A stretch of DNA of 64,000 bases from assembly GCF_007644105.1 (NCBI RefSeq), contig NZ_VFAC01000015.1, forward strand, positions 1 to 64,000. The letters are read 5' to 3'. The notes below the pieces were generated by a model. It saw only the letters and a list, made by a program, of their open reading frames with translations. It did not search any database and was not told the origin of the DNA. Origin of the DNA: Elioraea rosea (lineage in GTDB: Bacteria; Pseudomonadota; Alphaproteobacteria; Acetobacterales; Acetobacteraceae). This document shows positions 27,001 to 35,031 of this stretch, piece by piece (position 1 is the stretch's first letter; each line of letters opens with the position of its first letter). Position numbers and translations under genes: made by a program.

Positions 27001-28073
27001 AAGGCGGTGCGAACCGCGATGCGATCCTCGCGGGCGGCGGCAACAACGTCCTCCGCGGCTTCGGCGGCGACGACGTCCTGGCCGCAGGCGCAGGCGACGA
27101 CACGATCGAGGGCGGCGCGGGCGATGATGTGATCAACGCCGGCAGCGGCCTCAATCGCGTGGATGGCGGGGCGGGGAATGACCGCATTACCTCCGGCGCG
27201 GGCGACGACGAGATCGACGGCGGCGCTGGCGACGACGTGATCCATGCCGGCGCGGGGGCGAACCGTGTCTCGGGCGGCGAGGGGCATGACCGGATCGTCA
27301 CCCTCGGCGGCGACGACGTGATCGATGGCGGCGCCGGGGACGACGAGATCGCCCCCGGTGCCGGCGACGACACGGTCGACGGCGGCGCAGGCGACGACAC
27401 GATCGATGCCGGCGAAGGCAACGACGAGGCCCGGGGCGGTGAGGGCAACGACCGTCTCGATGGCGGCGAGGGCGATGACCGCCTGTTCGGCGAGGCCGGC
27501 GACGATCTGCTCGCGGGCGGCGGGGGCAATGACTGGCTCGAAGGCGGCGAGGGGAACGACCGGCTCGAGGGCGGGGCGGGGAACGACCACCTGGCGGGCG
27601 GAGCGGGCGACGACACCATCGCCGGAGGCGCCGGTGACGACGTGATCGAGGACGGCACGGGGCGCGACCGCATCGTCATGAACGGCGGCAACGACACGGT
27701 GCGCAACGCGCGCGACGGCGAGCGTGACGTGTTCGTCTGGGATGACCTCGCGGCGCTGACCGCGACGCCGGAATACGATTCGCTCGAATGGTTCGACGTG
27801 AGCGACCCGCGCGACGGCGACGTGATCGACCTCTCAGGCCTCGGAGACGGGCTGGTGCTCGAACTCTACGGCGGCGGCGAGGGAGAGACCGGGACGGCCG
27901 CGGTCTATCTCTCGGAGGCCGAACGCCTGGTCGGCAACTCCGTGCTCGCGATCGACTGGGCCGAGCAGGTCGGCGACAGCCCGATCATGATCGGGCCCAG
28001 CCTCTGGGCGCATATCCGAACGGGAACGGGATGGTCCGTGGTGAAGCCGGTTGTCGGCGACACGTTCGGGTGA
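24054..28073 (+). CDS. large RTX protein with four cadherin-like (tandem-95) repeats
   Basis: A 1339-residue acidic protein. In order it has: a charged start; a hydrophobic segment at about 31-55; a Pro/Ala-rich linker to about 215; a beta-rich domain with a short RTX stretch (GAGDDTIIG, DGGAGNDVFVV) and the DGTDRLVGIERVRFGDG element, to about 490; four cadherin-like repeats (about 491-880) with LLANDxDxDG and YTPxEGFxG signatures; and a C-terminal block 889-1339 homologous to the entire short RTX protein, with 25 nonapeptides at 976-1200. A GGAGG site precedes the start. It is probably secreted by a type I system and surface-associated or adhesive, but no type I exporter gene is in the window. 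Confidence 0.9.
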   Translation: MASQALPGGNWPSEDDTSDPDSTRAPTWPKLLGATAVAGASLAGATTFLFQTGLGVSHPNAGGTAEAAPLPAAEDAGATTQGQEVIAEQPASAQEPAPALADRPAEAAPPAEPATGHAWQEAAAPQADGENGTAPQEEMVGGSTEEAISAFAELVGLDPIIAVDGGGGGGIIDDVMAIAMRGGAQPGRFAAPPPSVLLPGAPAGSPASATPAAPGASVPAKAEQTVLSFSLFRDGIRWSDRAAEVRTADGRIVEANGEGTFSGARDQALTEVTFASGARLGDGRTPVVSLVVDEAARAATFSLEAALPPGNVAVDAFSGTHLTLEAWHAARVSLESAGPLTLILEGVRGGELALTGPGPKTVVVGLAEAGRDGQRHFEIETGSGADRVVLRPAWESTTLDPGAVTARIATGAGDDTIIGWRADETVDGGAGNDVFVVSGRGTGYAITREGEGYTLRDLLASDGDDGTDRLVGIERVRFGDGREVVLDPAAPNGAPVPGEDAAVVLRPGETWTIDPALLLANDTDPDGQPLTLVPRSERSGAGGTLDVLADGTILYTPREGFEGLDLFDYLVSDGIGGVAEASLVLAVTDRPIAQEDRIVLRPSETASFTGEDLVANDLAPEGALLSASQMASLSAMGGTVTVTAADTYLYTPPAGFLGLDRIAYVVRDEAGGSARASLVVEVVNAAPVPGRDATILLRPGQEAVFSAGELLANDRDADGDDLSLHSATLTNEAAGTLEELSPGLYGYRPAEGFLGTARISYTVDDGYGGRADGALAISVSNAAPMPVADAPIAAESGGVALVPVTVLTGNDQDDDGDALSVSALDTVTAEGGTLSLAAPGLYLYTPAEGFEGTDRARYLVSDGFGGEAEAELEFAVGLPPDPGGGGGEAPYAFSLLSDLRFLLEGSAEEDNVADLSDGSIDGADALGPWGEALPEPVALGAGGLFWFRTVTVTDTGGNNTLRAGESVLTRLAVTMGDGDDLVEGGANRDAILAGGGNNVLRGFGGDDVLAAGAGDDTIEGGAGDDVINAGSGLNRVDGGAGNDRITSGAGDDEIDGGAGDDVIHAGAGANRVSGGEGHDRIVTLGGDDVIDGGAGDDEIAPGAGDDTVDGGAGDDTIDAGEGNDEARGGEGNDRLDGGEGDDRLFGEAGDDLLAGGGGNDWLEGGEGNDRLEGGAGNDHLAGGAGDDTIAGGAGDDVIEDGTGRDRIVMNGGNDTVRNARDGERDVFVWDDLAALTATPEYDSLEWFDVSDPRDGDVIDLSGLGDGLVLELYGGGEGETGTAAVYLSEAERLVGNSVLAIDWAEQVGDSPIMIGPSLWAHIRTGTGWSVVKPVVGDTFG
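25526..26685 (+). repeat. four cadherin-like / tandem-95 protein repeats
   Basis: Four units of about 95 residues begin near 25526, 25822, 26104 and 26395. Three start N(G/A)APxPxxDA; the second starts RPIAQEDR. All four share the ND(x)DxDG calcium-site-like turn (weak in the second) and a Tyr-Thr/Arg-Pro-x-Glu/Ala-Gly-Phe strand. They form the stalk-like middle of the large RTX protein. Confidence 0.85.
26979..27653 (+). repeat. 25 RTX nonapeptide repeats in the large protein
   Basis: Twenty-five GGxGxDxUx units. Units 1-17 alternate Gly-ending with Ala/Thr/Ser/Pro-ending (LRG/LAA, IEG/INA, VDG/ITS), repeating the 18-residue super-period of the short paralogue. Units 17-24 all end in Gly. 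Confidence 0.9.
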
Positions 28074-28087
28074 CGCAGGCGATTGTC

Positions 28088-28106
28088 GCGCGGCGTGATG
28101 CCGCGC
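28088..28106. terminator. hairpin between large RTX gene and rpmG
   Basis: GCGCGGC-GTGAT-GCCGCGC, a 7-bp perfect stem, lies between the convergent stops of the large RTX gene and rpmG, 4 bases from the rpmG stop. It may serve both directions. Confidence 0.6.
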
Positions 28107-28110
28107 TGCC

Positions 28111-28278
28111 TCACTTGATCTTGGCTTCGCGGAAGACGACGTGCTTGCGCGCGACGGGGTCGAACTTCTTCAGCTCGAGCTTGCCCGTGGTCGAGCGCGC
28201 GTTCTTCTTCGTCACGTAGTAGTAGCCCGTGTCGGCGGTGCTCACGAGCTTGATGAGAACGGTGTTCGACTTGGCCAT
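28111..28278 (-). CDS. rpmG: 50S ribosomal protein L33
   Basis: A 55-residue L33 that starts [20 protein letters not shown] and continues [18 protein letters not shown] and [16 protein letters not shown]. It is the zinc-independent (C-minus) form, since the usual CxxC ligand pairs are absent. A ribosome-binding site AAGGA lies about 11 bases upstream. It lies between the convergent large RTX gene and the S41 protease gene on the same strand. Confidence 0.96.
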   Translation of the reverse strand: MAKSNTVLIKLVSTADTGYYYVTKKNARSTTGKLELKKFDPVARKHVVFREAKIK

Positions 28279-28311
28279 GATCGTCCGGTCCTTCGCGCCT
28301 TGGGCCGCACG

Positions 28312-29817
28312 CTAGCGCGCGGCTTCGCCCGGCGGGGCCGGGGCTTCGGCAAGTGAGCGGCGGAGAAGCCATAGCGCCGCGGTGATGTCAAGCGCGCCGC
28401 CCTCCGCCGCAGGGCAGGCGGAACGCCCGCCTGCCTCAGACGCGGCAGCGGGGGCGAAGCCTGCGCGCGCGTCGTGGCTGGCGGAGATCAGCCGCCCTGC
28501 CTCCTCGCGCGCGGCCGCCTCGCCGCGGCTGGTGCAGAGCTCGGGCATCACGCCGCGGCCCTGGATGCTGCCGCCGCGCGGCCCGAGAAGCCGCGCCCAG
28601 GTGATGTGCAACTCAGACCCGTCGGGCAGGGGGTGGACGTACTGGATCAGCCCCTTGCCGCGCGTCGCCGAGCCGACGACGACGGCGCGGCCGAGTTCCT
28701 GGAGCGCTGCGGCGACGGCTTCGGCGGCAGAGGCGGTCGCGCCGTCGACAAGCACCACGATCGCCATGCCTTCGGCGAGGTCCGCTCCGCCCGCGAGGTA
28801 GCTTCGCGAGGCGTCCGGGTGCCGGCCGCGCGCTGCCACCACCTCTCCGTCGGCGAGGAACACGTCCGACACGGCGACGGCCTGCTGCAGGAGCCCGCCG
28901 CGGTTGCCCCGGAGGTCGAGGATCAGCCCGGTCGGCGCCGGCTGGCGCGCGGCGAGCCCCGCGACCAGCCGGCCGACGATCTCCCCGGTCTCGCGGCTGA
29001 AGCCGCTGACGGCGATGACGGGCCAGCCCTGGTGCCAGGAGAGCGAGGCGGTCGGCGGAAGGTCGGGCGCGCGGACGAGGAGCAGGGACTCTGCCGGGGC
29101 GGCGCGGCGCTGCACGACCAGCCGTGCCGCCGTGCCCGACGCGCCGGCGAGAGCGGCCTCGAGCTCCTCGAGCGCGAGCCCTGCCGTCGGCCGGCCGTCG
29201 ATCTCGATGACCTTGTCGCCGAGCGCGAGTCCCGCCCGCCAGGCCGGGCCCTCCGGCACGAGCGCGCCGACGCGCGCCCCATTCCCCTCCGGCTCGAGCG
29301 AGAGGCCGAGCGTGCCTGAGCCGAGGCGCTGCCGGCGCTGCGCGCTTGCCTCTGCGAGCGGCACGAAACGGGAGTAGGGGTCGAGCCCCGAGGCCATCTC
29401 GTCGAGAACGAGGCCGCGCCGCTGGGCCGGCTTCAGCCTGGCGAGGCGCGGCGAGGCGGCCGTCGCCGCGTTGAGCGCGGCCGCACCCGTGCGTCCCCAG
29501 GCCTCGGCATCGGCGGGTCGGGGGGCGGGCAGGATCGTGCGCGAGGTCGAGTCGAGCCCGAGCTCGAGCCTATCCGGTGCGATTACGACGGTGATCGATG
29601 GGTCGGCGACGGCGAGGCCCTTCAGGCCTGCGGCCATGCGCTGGGCGGGCACGAGCTGCTCGATATGGCGGTCGCGCAGCGCGGCGAGGGCGGAGGCGAA
29701 CACCGCCTGGTCGAGCACGGCCTCGCGGTCGGGCCGGATCTCGGCTGCTGCCGAGGGGCCTGCGAGCAGCGCGGCGAGGGCGCACAGGAGCGGGGCGGGA
29801 CGCGCGCGTTTTCCCAC
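28312..29817 (-). CDS. S41-family carboxyl-terminal processing protease (CtpA-like)
   Basis: A protein of about 501 residues with a signal peptide (PAPLLCALAALLAGPSAAA), a PDZ domain (GTLGLSLEPEGNGARVGALV, GDKVIEIDGRP) and an S41 peptidase core. The catalytic Ser363 (in GATASAAEAV) and Lys388 (in ATRGKGLIQ) are 25 residues apart, as in known CtpA dyads. It should act in the periplasm on C-termini or envelope proteins. The start is set at GTG 29817 because it directly precedes the signal peptide; a TTG at 29895 is an alternative. The C-terminal 60 residues are low-complexity. Confidence 0.88.
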   Translation of the reverse strand: MGKRARPAPLLCALAALLAGPSAAAEIRPDREAVLDQAVFASALAALRDRHIEQLVPAQRMAAGLKGLAVADPSITVVIAPDRLELGLDSTSRTILPAPRPADAEAWGRTGAAALNAATAASPRLARLKPAQRRGLVLDEMASGLDPYSRFVPLAEASAQRRQRLGSGTLGLSLEPEGNGARVGALVPEGPAWRAGLALGDKVIEIDGRPTAGLALEELEAALAGASGTAARLVVQRRAAPAESLLLVRAPDLPPTASLSWHQGWPVIAVSGFSRETGEIVGRLVAGLAARQPAPTGLILDLRGNRGGLLQQAVAVSDVFLADGEVVAARGRHPDASRSYLAGGADLAEGMAIVVLVDGATASAAEAVAAALQELGRAVVVGSATRGKGLIQYVHPLPDGSELHITWARLLGPRGGSIQGRGVMPELCTSRGEAAAREEAGRLISASHDARAGFAPAAASEAGGRSACPAAEGGALDITAALWLLRRSLAEAPAPPGEAAR

Positions 29818-29920
29818 GGTCGACCGAGGTGGTTTGGGCTCGCCGGCTGCCGCGCGACTCCGCGCCGGGCCGGCTTGCACACCAGTGTGCGACAAGAGCG
29901 CAGCCGTTGCGAGCGGCCGT

Positions 29921-30604
29921 TCAGTTCCGGAACGAGGCGATACGCCAGGCCGTCAGGTCGATCTCGCGTGCGATGTCGTCGATCGCGCCGGGCCGGACGA
30001 TCAGCCCGCAGCCGAGAATATGAGACACGAGCGCAGAGGCAACGGCGTGGGCGTCCTGCGCGCGGGCGAAGGAGAGCTGGAAGCCGGTGACCTTCGCAAG
30101 GGTGAGCGACGTCGCCGTGCGCGGCCGGGCCCGCCCGCCCTGGCCTGCCTCGACCTTCTCCGACGTCGACCCGAGCAGGCTGTTCGAGCGCCGGTCGACC
30201 GGCACGGCGCGAACCAGCACCCAGCCGCGCCGGGCGGCCGCCGTTTCGGGGAAGAGGTGGTCGATCGCCTGGGGCCGGCCCGCGATCGAGGAAGGAGCCT
30301 CGGCATGGCCGTGCAGCGCGGCGAAGGCGGCCCAGGCCTCCGCATAGAGCTTGCTGCCCTTCGCCTTCTCCTCCGGCATGACCCAGAGCTGGCGCTGTCC
30401 GTCGCGCGCACGCCAGCAGCGCGCATGCTTTGGCGAGAAGCCCTCGAGCGGCAGCCAATGCCCGCCGCCGCCCGGCATGGCCGGATCCTCGAGCCGCGTC
30501 AGCCACTCCTCGCTCGGAAAGGCGATGAAGGCGGTGTTCACCGGGCCGAGCCACTGGTCAAGGATGGCTTGGTGCTGGGCCCGAACGAAATCGGCGTAGG
30601 CCAT
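29921..30604 (-). CDS. hypothetical protein
   Basis: A 227-residue soluble protein rich in Trp, Ala and charged residues (ILDQWLGPVNTAFIAFPSEEW, GGGGHWLPLEGFSPKHARCW, GSKLYAEAWAAFAALHGHAEA). There is no signal peptide or membrane helix and no known family was recognised. It lies 25 bases downstream of topA on the same strand and is probably co-transcribed with it. In related genomes rnr (RNase R) is often next to topA, but this protein has no RNase R features. Confidence 0.65.
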   Translation of the reverse strand: MAYADFVRAQHQAILDQWLGPVNTAFIAFPSEEWLTRLEDPAMPGGGGHWLPLEGFSPKHARCWRARDGQRQLWVMPEEKAKGSKLYAEAWAAFAALHGHAEAPSSIAGRPQAIDHLFPETAAARRGWVLVRAVPVDRRSNSLLGSTSEKVEAGQGGRARPRTATSLTLAKVTGFQLSFARAQDAHAVASALVSHILGCGLIVRPGAIDDIAREIDLTAWRIASFRN

Positions 30605-30629
30605 GCGCTCCTGCCTTCAGCCGTTGCCC

Positions 30630-33254
30630 TCAGCCGGCTTCCTTCTTCCTCGCCGGCACCTTCGCGCCGCGCTTGGCAGCCGCCTTGCCGCCACCCTTGG
30701 CCCCCCGCCCGCGCCCGGCGAGCGGCTTGCCCTTCTCCGCAAGCAGGCCCACGGCCTGGTCGAGGTCCATGTCATCCATCGCCACGCCCTTGGGCAGGTT
30801 GGCGACGGTGGTCCCGTGCTGGACATAGGGACCGAACCTGCCCTTGCGCATCGTGACCTCGCCGCCCTTGGGGTGGGGCCCGAGGAGCTTCACGCTGTCG
30901 AGCTTCTTGGCGAGAAGCACGACGGCGCGGTTCAGCCCGAGCGAGAGCACGTCGTCGTCCTTGTCGAGCGAGGCGTAGATCGGCCCGAGCTTCACGTACG
31001 GCCCGAACTGGCCGATGCCGGCGTGGATGGGCTCCTGCTTCTCGGGATGGATGCCGACAAGGCGGGGAAGCGAGAGAAGCCCCAGTGCCGTCTCGAGCGT
31101 CACGGAGGTGGGGTCCATGCCCTTCGGCAGGGAGGCGCGCTTGGGCTTCGGGACGGCGACCTTCTTCGCGCCCTTCTTCGGCTTGGGCGCCTCCGGGTCA
31201 GGCGCCGGGGCCTCGCCGAGCTGGACGTAGAGCCCGTATGGACCGGGGCGGAGCGTCACCTCCTCGCCGGTCTCCGGGTGACGGCCGAGCGAACGGATGT
31301 CCTCCGCCCCCGAGGCCTGGTCGCCGCCCACGTTCCGCGTGTAGCGGCACTCGGGGTAGTTCGAGCAGCCGATGAAGGCGCCGGTGTTGCCGCCGATGCG
31401 CAGGCCCAGCCGCCCGGTGCCGCAGCGCGGGCAGGCGCGCGGGTCCGACCCGTCGCCCTTGTCGGGAAACAGGTGGGGGCCGAGGTCGCGGTCGAGCGCG
31501 TCGGTCACGTCGGCGATGCGGAGTTCCTTCGTGTCTTCCACCGCCTTGACGAACTCGCGCCAGAACCCGGCAAGCACCTCGCGCCAGGCGGCACGGCCGC
31601 CGGAGACGTCGTCGAGCTGCTCCTCGAGCGCGGCGGTAAAGTCATACGCCACGTAGTGCTCGAAGAAGCCGACGAGGAAGGCGGTGACCAGCCGGCCGCG
31701 ATCCTCCGGAATGAAGCGCCGCGCATCGAGCCGGACGTACTGCCGATCCTGCAGCACCTGGAGGATCGAGGCGTAGGTCGAGGGCCGGCCGATACCGAGC
31801 TCCTCGAGCTTCTTCACCAGCGAGGCCTCGGAAAAGCGCGGCGGCGGCTGGGTGAAGTGCTGGCTCGGTGTCACGCCCTTGAGGCCTGGCCTTTCGCCTT
31901 CCGCCATGGAAGGAAGCAGGTGGCTGTCCTCGTCCTCCGCCTCGCCTGGCGCAGGCGCGTCGTCGCGGCCCTCCCGGTAGAGCTTCAGGAACCCGTCGAA
32001 GGCAATCACCGAACCCGTTGCGCGGAAACCGACCTTGCCGTCCTCCGAGGCGATCTCGACGCTCGTCTGGTCGAGCTCGGCAGAGGCCATCTGGCTCGCC
32101 ACCGCGCGCTTCCAGACGAGCTCGTACAGCCGCCGCTGGTCGTCGGAGACGGCGTGTGCGACGTCCTCGGGCGTGCGCGCCACGTCGGTCGGGCGAACCG
32201 CCTCATGGGCTTCCTGGGCGTTCTTCGCGCGCGACTGGTAGAGGCGCGGGCTGTCGGGCAGGTAGGCCTTGCCCGCCGTCGCGCCGATATGGCTGCGGAT
32301 GGCGCTGACCGCCTCCGCCGCCATCTGCACGCCATCGGTCCGCATGTATGTAATGAGACCAACGGTCTCGCCGCCGATCTCCACACCTTCGTAGAGCTGC
32401 TGCGCCGTCCGCATGGTGCGCGTTGCCGAGAAGCCGAGCTTGCGTGCCGCCTCCTGCTGCAGCGTCGAGGTGGTGAAGGGCGCGGGCGGGTTCCGCCGCA
32501 CACGCTTCTTCTCGACCGAGGCGATCCGGTAGGCAGCCGCCTCCGCGCGCGAGACCGCTGCCTTCGCGGCTTTCTCGTCGCCCAGGTCGAACTGGCCGAG
32601 CTTCCTGCCGTCGAGCGAGACGAGTCGCGCGGTGAAGGGCGTGCCGCCCGGCGTGGCGAAGGCGCCCTCGATCGTCCAGTACTCCCGGGGGCGGAACGCC
32701 TCGATCTCCGCCTCGCGCTCGCAGATGAGGCGCAGCGCGACCGACTGCACGCGCCCAGCGCTTCGGCTTCCCGGAAGCTTGCGCCAGAGCACGGGCGAGA
32801 GGGTAAAGCCGAACAGGTAGTCGAGCGCCCGGCGGGCGAGATAGGCGTCGATCAGGTCGCCGTCGAGGTCGCGCGGGGCGGCGAGGGCGGCCTTTACCGC
32901 TGCCTTGGTGATCTCGTTGAAGGTGATCCGCCGCACCTCGACGCCGGCAAGCGCGCGGCGGGAGGCCAGCATCTCCTTGACGTGCCAGGAGATGGCCTCG
33001 CCCTCGCGGTCAGGGTCGGTGGCGAGGAAGAGGCGCTTGGCCCCCTTCAGCGCCTGCGCGATGGCGCGCACCTGCTTGTCGCCCCGGTCATCGGCCTCCC
33101 AGTCCATCGCGAACCCGTCATCGGGCCGGACGGAGCCGTCCTTGGCGGGCAGGTCGCGGACATGGCCGTAGCTTGCGAGCACGGTGTAGTCACGGCCCAG
33201 ATAATTGTTGATCGTCTTGGCCTTGGCCGGTGATTCGACGACAACGACATCCAT
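30630..33254 (-). CDS. topA: DNA topoisomerase I
   Basis: An 874-residue type IA topoisomerase that relaxes negative supercoils. The Toprim start VVVESPAKAKTINNYLG and DPDREGE are present, and the catalytic tyrosine is Y303 in GLITYMRTDG. One zinc finger (CPRCGTGRLG...CSNYPEC) follows, then GPYVQLG/GPYVKLG/GPYVQHG repeats (TopA C-terminal repeats), and a Lys/Ala-rich tail that probably binds DNA. It is the last clear gene of the pyrB-pyrC-plsY-dprA-topA run, 50 bases after dprA. Confidence 0.97.
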   Translation of the reverse strand: MDVVVVESPAKAKTINNYLGRDYTVLASYGHVRDLPAKDGSVRPDDGFAMDWEADDRGDKQVRAIAQALKGAKRLFLATDPDREGEAISWHVKEMLASRRALAGVEVRRITFNEITKAAVKAALAAPRDLDGDLIDAYLARRALDYLFGFTLSPVLWRKLPGSRSAGRVQSVALRLICEREAEIEAFRPREYWTIEGAFATPGGTPFTARLVSLDGRKLGQFDLGDEKAAKAAVSRAEAAAYRIASVEKKRVRRNPPAPFTTSTLQQEAARKLGFSATRTMRTAQQLYEGVEIGGETVGLITYMRTDGVQMAAEAVSAIRSHIGATAGKAYLPDSPRLYQSRAKNAQEAHEAVRPTDVARTPEDVAHAVSDDQRRLYELVWKRAVASQMASAELDQTSVEIASEDGKVGFRATGSVIAFDGFLKLYREGRDDAPAPGEAEDEDSHLLPSMAEGERPGLKGVTPSQHFTQPPPRFSEASLVKKLEELGIGRPSTYASILQVLQDRQYVRLDARRFIPEDRGRLVTAFLVGFFEHYVAYDFTAALEEQLDDVSGGRAAWREVLAGFWREFVKAVEDTKELRIADVTDALDRDLGPHLFPDKGDGSDPRACPRCGTGRLGLRIGGNTGAFIGCSNYPECRYTRNVGGDQASGAEDIRSLGRHPETGEEVTLRPGPYGLYVQLGEAPAPDPEAPKPKKGAKKVAVPKPKRASLPKGMDPTSVTLETALGLLSLPRLVGIHPEKQEPIHAGIGQFGPYVKLGPIYASLDKDDDVLSLGLNRAVVLLAKKLDSVKLLGPHPKGGEVTMRKGRFGPYVQHGTTVANLPKGVAMDDMDLDQAVGLLAEKGKPLAGRGRGAKGGGKAAAKRGAKVPARKKEAG

Positions 33255-33304
33255 CAGATCGGTCCCTCGCGCCCGGTCATCCGGGCCTCTGTCGGCAATC
33301 CGCG

Positions 33305-34426
33305 TCAGCGTTCCTTCAGGGCTACACGATTGCCCGGCAGGCGGTCGAGCCGCCCCTCGAGGTCAAGGTCGAGGAGGGCCGCATGCACCGCGGCTGCGCT
33401 ACATGGGGTTCGGCGCAGCACTTCGTCAACCGACACGGGTGTGTGGGAGAGAAGGGTCTGGAGGTGCCGCCGCGCCTCGGAGGCTTCGTCATCGGCGGCA
33501 GGGACGGCCTCGTCGTCCTCTGCCTCCTCTGTATCGGCGTGCGGCTCGGCCTCGCGGGCGCGACGCGGCGGCGGGGCGGATGGGGCGGAGGCGGGAAGGG
33601 CGGCGAGCACGTCCTCGGCCGTCTCGACCAGCGTCGCACCCTGGCGGAGAAGGTCGTTCGAGCCGCGCGCACGCGGGTCGAGCGGCGAGCCGGGAACGGC
33701 GAAGAGCTCGCGCCCCGCTTCGAGCGCCATCCGCGCCGTGATCAGGCTGCCGGATTTCAGCGCAGCCTCGACGACGATCGTGCCCAGAGCGAGGCCGGCG
33801 ACGATGCGGTTGCGGCGGGGGAACAGCTTGGCCATCGCCGCGGTGCCGAGCGGCGCCTCCGCCACCACAACGCCCCCCTCGGCAATGCGGGCCTGGAGGG
33901 CGGCGTTCTGCGGCGGGTAGGGCTTGTCGAGCCCGCCCGCAACGGCGGCAATCGTGACACCCCCTTCCGCGAGCGCGCCCTCATGCGCTGCCGTGTCCAC
34001 CCCCCGCGCGAGGCCTGAGACGACGGCAAGCCCGGCATCGGCGAGGTCGCGCGCAAGACGCTCGGCGATGATCCGCGCGCCGGCGGAGGCGTTGCGCGCA
34101 CCGACGATGGCGACGGCACGGCGGGAGAGATGCCCGGGCTCGCCCGCGACGGCGAGCGCGAGCGGCGCGTCATGCGTCGCGGCAAGCGCCTCGGGGTAGA
34201 GAGCGTCGGTGTCGAGGAGCAGCGCCGCGCCCATGGCGGCAAGCCTCTCCTCCTCCCGGCGCACCTCCTCCTCGGACGGGATCGACACGGCCCGGCCGCG
34301 CGCGAGCCTCGGCAATGCCTCGATCGCCGCCGCCGCACCACCCTCGCGGGCGATCAGCGCGCGGATGGCGCCCGGGCCGAGCCCCTCGGCGCGCGCGAGG
34401 CGAAGCCGCGCGAGGCGCTCGCTCAA
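33305..34426 (-). CDS. dprA: DNA-processing protein DprA
   Basis: A 373-residue DprA that loads RecA on incoming single strands during natural transformation. The Rossmann-like core is clear: AIVGARNASAGARIIAERLARDLADAG, VVSGLARGVDTAAHEGAL, FPRRNRIVAGLALGTIVVEA and SGSLITARMALE. The C-terminal winged helix of longer DprA proteins is present (LLSHTPVSVDEVLRRTPCS). Its start overlaps the plsY stop by 4 bases, so the genes are translationally coupled. Confidence 0.95.
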   Translation of the reverse strand: MSERLARLRLARAEGLGPGAIRALIAREGGAAAAIEALPRLARGRAVSIPSEEEVRREEERLAAMGAALLLDTDALYPEALAATHDAPLALAVAGEPGHLSRRAVAIVGARNASAGARIIAERLARDLADAGLAVVSGLARGVDTAAHEGALAEGGVTIAAVAGGLDKPYPPQNAALQARIAEGGVVVAEAPLGTAAMAKLFPRRNRIVAGLALGTIVVEAALKSGSLITARMALEAGRELFAVPGSPLDPRARGSNDLLRQGATLVETAEDVLAALPASAPSAPPPRRAREAEPHADTEEAEDDEAVPAADDEASEARRHLQTLLSHTPVSVDEVLRRTPCSAAAVHAALLDLDLEGRLDRLPGNRVALKER

Positions 34427-35031
34427 GCCTCGTCCTTCTTCGAGGCCCCGATACGCGGCTCGGTTCCAGCGATCAGGCGGCGGATGTTGCCCTCGTGGCG
34501 GAGATAGACGAGCGCGGCGATGGCAAGGGCAGCGACGGCGGGCATGGGGCCGGCGAAGACCCAGGCGGCAAGAGGGGCAAGCGCGAAGGCGACCAGCGCC
34601 GAGGCGGAGGAGATCTTCGTGATCTTGGCGGTCGCGAGCCAGGCGGCGCAGGCGACGAGCCCCGCGGGGAAGGCGAGGGCGAGAAGCGTTCCGAGGCCCG
34701 TCGCCACCCCCTTACCGCCGGAGAAGCCGAGCCACGGGGTGTAGAGATGCCCGATGACGGCAGCGACGCCCGCGACCGCGCCGGCGAGCGGCCCCCACAG
34801 CGCTGCGGCGATCACCACGGCCGCGGCTCCTTTGCCGCCGTCGAGCACCAGCGTCGCGGCGGCAAGGTCCTTCCGCCCGGTGCGCAGCACGTTTGTCGCC
34901 CCGATATTTCCCGACCCCACCTTGCGGATGTCGCCGAGCCCGGCTGCCTTCGTCAGCACCAGGCCGAACGGTATGGACCCGAGCAGCGCACCGAGGATCG
35001 CGCCCATGAGCAGTTCGGGCGCGAGGCTCAT
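34423..35031 (-). CDS. plsY: glycerol-3-phosphate acyltransferase PlsY
   Basis: A 202-residue polytopic inner-membrane enzyme that acylates glycerol-3-phosphate from acyl-phosphate. Its three motifs are visible: GSIPFG near residue 18, GSGNIGATNVLRTG, and the glycine-rich GHLYTPWLGFSGGKGVATGLG. The start ATG overlaps the pyrC stop (ATGA), and its own stop overlaps the dprA start. The frame upstream of the ATG is antigenic noise inside pyrC. Confidence 0.95.
   Translation of the reverse strand: MSLAPELLMGAILGALLGSIPFGLVLTKAAGLGDIRKVGSGNIGATNVLRTGRKDLAAATLVLDGGKGAAAVVIAAALWGPLAGAVAGVAAVIGHLYTPWLGFSGGKGVATGLGTLLALAFPAGLVACAAWLATAKITKISSASALVAFALAPLAAWVFAGPMPAVAALAIAALVYLRHEGNIRRLIAGTEPRIGASKKDEA

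Noticed and set aside
22793-27653. Regular DNA repeats that could suggest a CRISPR or minisatellite
   Set aside because: The period is 27/54 bp in frame with RTX nonapeptides and there are no unique spacers.
30603-33233. Long open frame (876 codons) antisense to topA
   Set aside because: topA is unambiguous; the antisense product has no recognisable fold and mirrors codon-position GC bias.
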